A stretch of 8,464 nucleotides of DNA, taken from NCBI GenBank assembly GCA_018896985.1, contig JAHILQ010000241.1:1-8464 (forward strand), written 5' to 3'. The translations under genes were made by a program, and so were the position numbers. Source of the stretch: Nitrospinota bacterium. Lineage in GTDB: Bacteria; Nitrospirota; Thermodesulfovibrionia; Thermodesulfovibrionales; UBA1546. Numbering within the stretch: position 1 is the stretch's first letter; the number at the start of each line of letters is the position of its first letter. A model generated the notes under the pieces. That model made no database searches, was not told where the DNA came from, and saw only the letters and a list, made by a program, of their open reading frames with translations. Shown piece after piece: positions 5,014 through 8,464 of the stretch.

Positions 5014-5940
5014 ATGCGTATAGTCTTTTTTGGTACCCCTTTATTTGCAGTCCCTTCACTTAAAGCGCTAATTCAGGCTGGAGAAGAAATCTCTGCAGTT
5101 GTAACACAACCTGACAGAAAAAAGGGAAGGGGGCATCTGCTTTCGCAGTCACCTGTAAAAGAACTCGCAGTAGAAAACGGGATACACGTGCTTCAGCCGG
5201 AGAAAATGAATGATGTCGCTTTTCTGAATGAACTTTCGTCAATCAAGCCAGAACTTATAGCGGTTGTGGCTTACGGAAAGATTCTTACAGAGGAGATACT
5301 CAGGCTTCCTGCGATGGGCTGCATAAATGTTCATGCATCGCTTCTTCCAAAATACAGGGGCGCTGCACCGATTGCATGGGCGATAATAAACGGCGAGAAA
5401 AAGACAGGCATTACGACAATGCTTATGGATAAAGGGCTTGACACAGGCGATATTCTGCTTCAGGCAGAGCTTGAGATTAGCGATGAGGATACAACTGAAA
5501 CCCTGAGCATCAGGTTGTCTGAACTTGGAGCATCGCTGATTCTTAAGACAATAGGCGGAATAAGGGACGGCTCATTGAAACCACAGAAACAGTCAGGTGA
5601 GGCTACTTATGCGCCTATTATCAAAAAAGAGGATGGTCTGGTCAACTGGTCAAAAACAGCAGCAGAACTGTCCAATTTTGTGAGGGGAATGCACCCATGG
5701 CCCGGGGCGTATTGTTATTTGAATGGGGAAATGATTAAACTTATTGGTGTTAAGTCTATTGCCGGTTCGGGAATGGCCGGGCGTATAGAAAAAGCGCATA
5801 ACGGTGAGTTTATTGCAGGCACAGGCAGCGGGTTGCTTTCTATTGTTGAACTTCAGCCACAGAACAAAAAAGTGATGCCGGCAAGCGCCTTTCTTCAGGG
5901 AAGAAACATAAAGGAAGGGATGTATTTCGATGAAGCGTAG
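5014..5940 (+). CDS. fmt: Methionyl-tRNA formyltransferase
   Basis: This 308-residue enzyme transfers a formyl group from 10-formyl-tetrahydrofolate to initiator Met-tRNA. The N-terminal Rossmann-type domain starts MRIVFFGTPLFAVPSL and carries QPDRKKGRG (residues 32-40). The catalytic triad is Asn105 and His107 in CINVHASLLPKYRGAAPI, and Asp143 in GLDTGDIL. The C-terminal tRNA-binding domain begins around residue 205 (YAPIIKKEDGLVNW) and includes FVRGMHPWPGAY and a FLQGRNIKEG end. Length is typical. ATG 5014 is the natural start, with GGAG at 5006-5009, a slightly close ribosome site. The gene overlaps the next one by 11 bp. It is the functional counterpart of def but separated from it by a probable insertion, so it may need its own promoter; I could not identify a convincing one in the gap. 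Confidence 0.98.
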   Translation: MRIVFFGTPLFAVPSLKALIQAGEEISAVVTQPDRKKGRGHLLSQSPVKELAVENGIHVLQPEKMNDVAFLNELSSIKPELIAVVAYGKILTEEILRLPAMGCINVHASLLPKYRGAAPIAWAIINGEKKTGITTMLMDKGLDTGDILLQAELEISDEDTTETLSIRLSELGASLILKTIGGIRDGSLKPQKQSGEATYAPIIKKEDGLVNWSKTAAELSNFVRGMHPWPGAYCYLNGEMIKLIGVKSIAGSGMAGRIEKAHNGEFIAGTGSGLLSIVELQPQNKKVMPASAFLQGRNIKEGMYFDEA

Positions 5941-6457
5941 GTGGATAAGGGGATTGGTGTTGAGGTTTTTGTATCCCATGCTTATGGTTATCGGCTCTTT
6001 CAGAAAGGATAAGAAAGAACAGCTGCAGAGATTTATCATAAACCTTAACAATAAACTTGTCAGGGCTGAAAATCCGAAGACAAAGAAGATACTGCTCCTC
6101 TTGCCGCACTGTATTCAGATAGATGAATGCACAATCAGGCTTACGCATAAGATTTATAACTGTGAGAGATGCGGCAAGTGCGAGATAAAAGACCTTATTC
6201 AGATTGCGGATGAGAATAAGCTTAATCTTTCTGTTGCTACAGGCGGTACGCTTGCAAGGAGGATTGTAAAGGATTTAATGCCCGAGGCAATAGTTGCTGT
6301 TGCCTGTGAAACAGACCTTAGCAGCGGGATTGTTGATACCTATCCGTTGCCTGTGCTTGGCATTCCAAACGAACGGCCTTTTGGCCCCTGCCTCAATACT
6401 CAGGTTGATTTAGAGAAGGTAAAAGAAGCCATAAGATTCTTTAGCAGGGATGCGTAA
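5930..6457 (+). CDS. DUF116 family protein, cysteine-rich and possibly membrane-anchored
   Basis: This 175-residue protein of the DUF116 family has no established function. Residues 5-24 (WIRGLVLRFLYP...) are hydrophobic with flanking positive charges and could anchor it to the membrane. Seven cysteines follow: Cys61 in LLLPHCIQ, Cys67, a CX2CX2C cluster at 78-84, Cys126 in VACETDL and Cys154 in FGPCLNT. The arrangement suggests a metal or Fe-S site, which is inference. The segment SVATGGTLARRIV and the AIVAVACE strand look like a Rossmann-like core. ATG 5930 lies inside the 3' end of fmt, with GGAAGGG (5913-5919) 10 nt upstream, so translation is probably coupled to fmt. Nothing in the sequence ties it to formylation beyond this coupling. 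Confidence 0.85.
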   Translation: MKRRWIRGLVLRFLYPMLMVIGSFRKDKKEQLQRFIINLNNKLVRAENPKTKKILLLLPHCIQIDECTIRLTHKIYNCERCGKCEIKDLIQIADENKLNLSVATGGTLARRIVKDLMPEAIVAVACETDLSSGIVDTYPLPVLGIPNERPFGPCLNTQVDLEKVKEAIRFFSRDA

Positions 6458-6462
6458 TATCC

Positions 6463-6492
6463 TTGACAAAATTATCTTTTAAAACCTATAAT
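6463..6492 (+). promoter_or_regulatory. Consensus sigma70-type promoter of dsrAB
   Basis: TTGACA (6463-6468) and TATAAT (6487-6492) are both perfect hexamers, 18 bp apart, beginning 5 bp after the stop of the DUF116 gene. The predicted start is near 6499. A match this strong suggests high constitutive expression of the dissimilatory sulfite reductase, as expected for a central respiratory enzyme, although the leader could add control. Confidence 0.85.
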
Positions 6493-6499
6493 TAGAGCA

Positions 6500-6709
6500 T
6501 ATTTTGATGAGCTTTCCTTAGCCGGAGGCATTTAGCGCTTGATATAAAGCCTGATATAACACTTGACCGCAGAGAACTTTTTGATAATAAATAATTATGA
6601 TTTGTAAATTAAATTTTTTTATTTGACCATTAGACGGAAGGTGTTTTAATCTGTGTAGCTTACATTTTTTCACGAAAATTAGGCTATAAAAATCGCACAA
6701 AGGAGGAAT
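6500..6709 (+). other. Long untranslated dsrA leader with possible regulatory elements
   Basis: About 210 nt separate the predicted transcript start from dsrA, and I find no credible gene in it. It contains a stem, AGGC-A-TTTA (6526-6534) with TAAAGCCT (6545-6552), which has one bulged A and a 10-nt loop. TGATATAA occurs twice 12 bp apart (6540-6547 and 6552-6559). A possible second promoter is TTGACC (6623-6628), 16 bp, TTTAAT (6645-6650), each box 5/6. The 3' end carries the strong dsrA ribosome site AGGAGG (6701-6706). No known riboswitch class is recognisable. Function beyond carrying the ribosome site is conjecture. Confidence 0.4.
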
Positions 6710-6712
6710 TTG

Positions 6713-7939
6713 ATGAAGAAGTATAATACGCCCTTAATTGACGACCTTGAAAAAGGTCCATGGCCGAGCTTTGTCACTGAGATGAAGAAGGCAGCCAAGA
6801 ACAACGAGATGGCTAACGATGCGGTCGGACATCTTGAGAAGTGTTACAGCACAAAACTGGGTTACTGGAAGCATGGGGGTATCGTTGGAGTTCTGGGTTA
6901 TGGTGGCGGAGTTATCGGAAGGTATTCAGAATTAGGCGAAGAATTCCCGGGAGTAGCGCATTTCCATACCGTCAGATTAAACCATCCGAGCGCCTGGTTT
7001 TACACAACCAAGGCTTTAAGAGAGGTCATGGGTATCTGGGATAAGTATGGCAGCGGTCTGACAAATGTGCACGGTTCAACAGGTGATATGATTTTGCTTG
7101 GTTGCAAAACAGATGCCCTTGAGCCGCTGTTTGCAGAGTATTCTTCCCGCGGATGGGACCTTGGCGGTTCAGGTTCAGCCCTGAGGACACCGAGTTGCTG
7201 CGTTGGCCCTGCCCGCTGCGAATGGGCAAACTATGATACGCTCGATATCTGCTACAATCTTACACAGGAATTTCAGGATGAGCTCCATAGGCCGTCATTC
7301 AACTATAAATTTAAATTTAAGTTTTCAGGATGTGCCTGTGATTGCGTGGCGTCTATAGCGAGGGCAGATATGTCTTTTATCGGGACATGGAAAGGCGATA
7401 TAAAGATTGATCAGGCTGAGGTTAAAAACTATGCCAAAACAATGGACATTAATGCTGAAATTGTAAATATGTGTCCTACACAGTGCATGAGCTATGACGG
7501 CAAAGAATTAAAGATAAACGATGGTGAGTGCAACAGGTGCATGCACTGCATCACAAGGATGACAAAGGCATTAAAACCAGGCGGTGAAAGAGGGGCAACA
7601 ATCTGTATCGGCAGTAAGGCACCGATCGTTGTGGGTTCACTACTTTCATGGGTAATAATTCCATTCATAAAGCTTGAGCCTCCATATACAGAACTAAAAG
7701 ACCTGATACGAAAGATTTGGGATTGGTGGAGTGATAATTCGAAACCAAGAGAGAGAATTGGCGAACTTATTGAGGTGAAGGGCATGAGGTCATTCCTTGA
7801 GGCAATTGGTGTAGCACCCCAGCCGCAGCAGATTAAGGAACCGAGAAGAGACCCATTCATGTTCTATACCGATGAAGATATTGCAAAGTTTAAGGCAAAC
7901 GAGGCAGAGGAAAAGAAGACAGGAAAATATAGATTTTAA
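6713..7939 (+). CDS. dsrA: DsrA, dissimilatory sulfite reductase alpha subunit
   Basis: This 408-residue subunit of cytoplasmic DsrAB reduces sulfite with sirohaem and Fe4S4 centres. The sirohaem-cluster cysteines are in SCCVGPARC (C163, C169) and GCACDC (C207, C211), that is CX5C and CX3C. A ferredoxin domain follows with C254-PTQ-C258 and C273, C276, C279 in CNRCMHC. The C-terminal IWDWW, RERIGELI and FLEAIGVAPQPQ segments are typical of bacterial DsrA. Two positions differ from the pattern I know: CEWANYDT where CE-x-ACYDT is usual, and GCACDC where GCPNDC is usual. ATG 6713 is preferred over the in-frame TTG at 6710 because AGGAGG ends 6 nt before it. dsrB follows after 24 bp. Whether the enzyme runs in the reductive or oxidative direction cannot be settled here; the overall flavour favours reductive. 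Confidence 0.97.
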   Translation: MKKYNTPLIDDLEKGPWPSFVTEMKKAAKNNEMANDAVGHLEKCYSTKLGYWKHGGIVGVLGYGGGVIGRYSELGEEFPGVAHFHTVRLNHPSAWFYTTKALREVMGIWDKYGSGLTNVHGSTGDMILLGCKTDALEPLFAEYSSRGWDLGGSGSALRTPSCCVGPARCEWANYDTLDICYNLTQEFQDELHRPSFNYKFKFKFSGCACDCVASIARADMSFIGTWKGDIKIDQAEVKNYAKTMDINAEIVNMCPTQCMSYDGKELKINDGECNRCMHCITRMTKALKPGGERGATICIGSKAPIVVGSLLSWVIIPFIKLEPPYTELKDLIRKIWDWWSDNSKPRERIGELIEVKGMRSFLEAIGVAPQPQQIKEPRRDPFMFYTDEDIAKFKANEAEEKKTGKYRF

Positions 7940-7963
7940 ATAAATTTAAGGAGGAAATTTAAG

Positions 7964-8464
7964 ATGGCATTACCACAGAGAAAAACAGACATAGGGCCGC
8001 CTCATTATAAACAGTTCTTGCCGCCTGTAATTCAAAAGAATTACGGCAAGTGGAAATATCATGAGGTGTTGAATCCTGCCAGCATGGTTCACGTGGCTGA
8101 AAGCGGAGACAAGCTCTGGACAGTAAGAGTCGCATCTCCGAGGCTGCTCGCAACAGACACGATCCGCGAGCAGTGCGATATCGCAGAAAAGTATTGCGAC
8201 GGATACCTCAGGTACACATCAAGAAATAACGTGGAGTTTCTTGTATCAGACGAGAAGAAGCTTGAGCCGCTGAAGAAAGAACTTAAAGACAAAGGCTTTA
8301 AAATGGGCGGCATAGGTTATGGAATAACCAATGTTGTTCATACACAGGGATGGGTGCACTGTCATGGCGCTGCAACAGACGCATCGGGTCTTGTCAAATC
8401 CATGATGGACGAACTCTATGAATATTTTGATTCAAAGAGGCTTCCGAACAAGGTAAGGCTCGCA
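7964..8464 (+). CDS. dsrB: DsrB, dissimilatory sulfite reductase beta subunit (5' part only)
   Basis: The frame from ATG 7964 is open to the right edge, giving 167 codons of a usual ~360-380. The visible text is clear DsrB: GPPHYKQFLPPVIQKNYGKWKYHE near the start, VHVAESGD, TVRVASPRLL, the IREQCDIAEKYCDGYLRYTSRNNVEF stretch, GGIGYGITNVVHTQGWVHCH and TDASGLVKSMMDEL. These are the N-terminal substrate and sirohaem-side segments. The sirohaem-cluster cysteines and ferredoxin domain lie beyond the window, so catalytic competence cannot be checked. AAGGAGG (7948-7954) lies 9 nt upstream. It is co-transcribed with dsrA and forms the alpha2beta2 enzyme. The common WxHCHTPA segment reads WVHCHGAA here, a minor variation. 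Confidence 0.96.
   Translation, partial: MALPQRKTDIGPPHYKQFLPPVIQKNYGKWKYHEVLNPASMVHVAESGDKLWTVRVASPRLLATDTIREQCDIAEKYCDGYLRYTSRNNVEFLVSDEKKLEPLKKELKDKGFKMGGIGYGITNVVHTQGWVHCHGAATDASGLVKSMMDELYEYFDSKRLPNKVRLA

Noticed and set aside
5650..6148. Two minus-strand open frames over the fmt end and the DUF116 gene
   Set aside because: Both are antisense to well-supported coding sequence and carry no recognisable domain.
6563..6588. TTGACC ... GATAAT as another promoter in the dsrA leader
   Set aside because: The spacing is only 14 bp, too short for a normal sigma70 promoter.
6506..6630. Very short open frames in the dsrA leader (for example a 4-codon and a 9-codon ATG frame)
   Set aside because: Neither has a ribosome site or informative sequence; a leader peptide is not supported.
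7303..7326. AAATTT-like 6-bp repetition in dsrA
   Set aside because: It encodes KFKFKF, which belongs to the conserved DsrA text before the second cysteine pair, so the repetition is protein-driven.
7492..7860. 122-codon minus-strand open frame inside dsrA
   Set aside because: It is the antisense shadow of the strongly conserved DsrA ferredoxin and C-terminal region, with no ribosome site or family resemblance.

Overview
The window looks like chromosome from a sulfite/sulfate-respiring anaerobe of moderate-to-low GC. It carries the start of a dsrAB operon, a LarB-type nickel-pincer enzyme, a DUF116 cysteine-rich protein and a compact thiamin operon. This combination is most like Nitrospirota of the Thermodesulfovibrio kind. 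That is inference from gene content and protein flavour, not a phylogeny. The dsrAB pair ends unfinished at the right edge and larB is cut at the left edge.

Layout. (1) 1-445: the C-terminal half of larB. (2) 442-641: a complete thiamin control region, made of a near-consensus promoter whose -35 box overlaps the larB stop, a TPP riboswitch and an intrinsic terminator as expression platform. (3) 642-3579: thiS-thiG-thiE-thiC, tightly packed with short gaps or overlaps. ThiS and ThiG act in the thiazole branch, ThiC makes the pyrimidine and ThiE couples the two. thiF, thiH/thiO and thiD are not in the window. (4) 3614-4243, minus strand: an HD-domain hydrolase convergent with thiC and divergent from def. 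(5) 4279-6457: def, a 180-bp fold-back sequence, fmt, then a DUF116 gene overlapping fmt. Def and Fmt handle the formyl group on initiator methionine. (6) 6463-8464: a perfect-consensus sigma70-type promoter, a leader of about 210 nt, then dsrA and the 5' part of dsrB.

The least ordinary structure is a set of short 7-bp-period tandem arrays. Two of them lie inside thiE, where each contributes exactly ten in-frame codons to an otherwise normal thiamin-phosphate synthase. A third, in the opposite orientation, spans the thiE start codon and could base-pair with the internal arrays. Weaker AT-rich 7-bp periodicity occurs at the thiC end, the def end and just before fmt. The def-fmt gap also holds a long imperfect inverted repeat flanked by a 10-bp direct repeat, which suggests a small non-autonomous insertion. 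Smaller oddities are a ThiS tail ending Gly-Gly-Gly-Met instead of Gly-Gly, a ThiC cluster motif spaced CX2CX3C, and a Cys/Asn exchange around the sirohaem-cluster motifs of DsrA.
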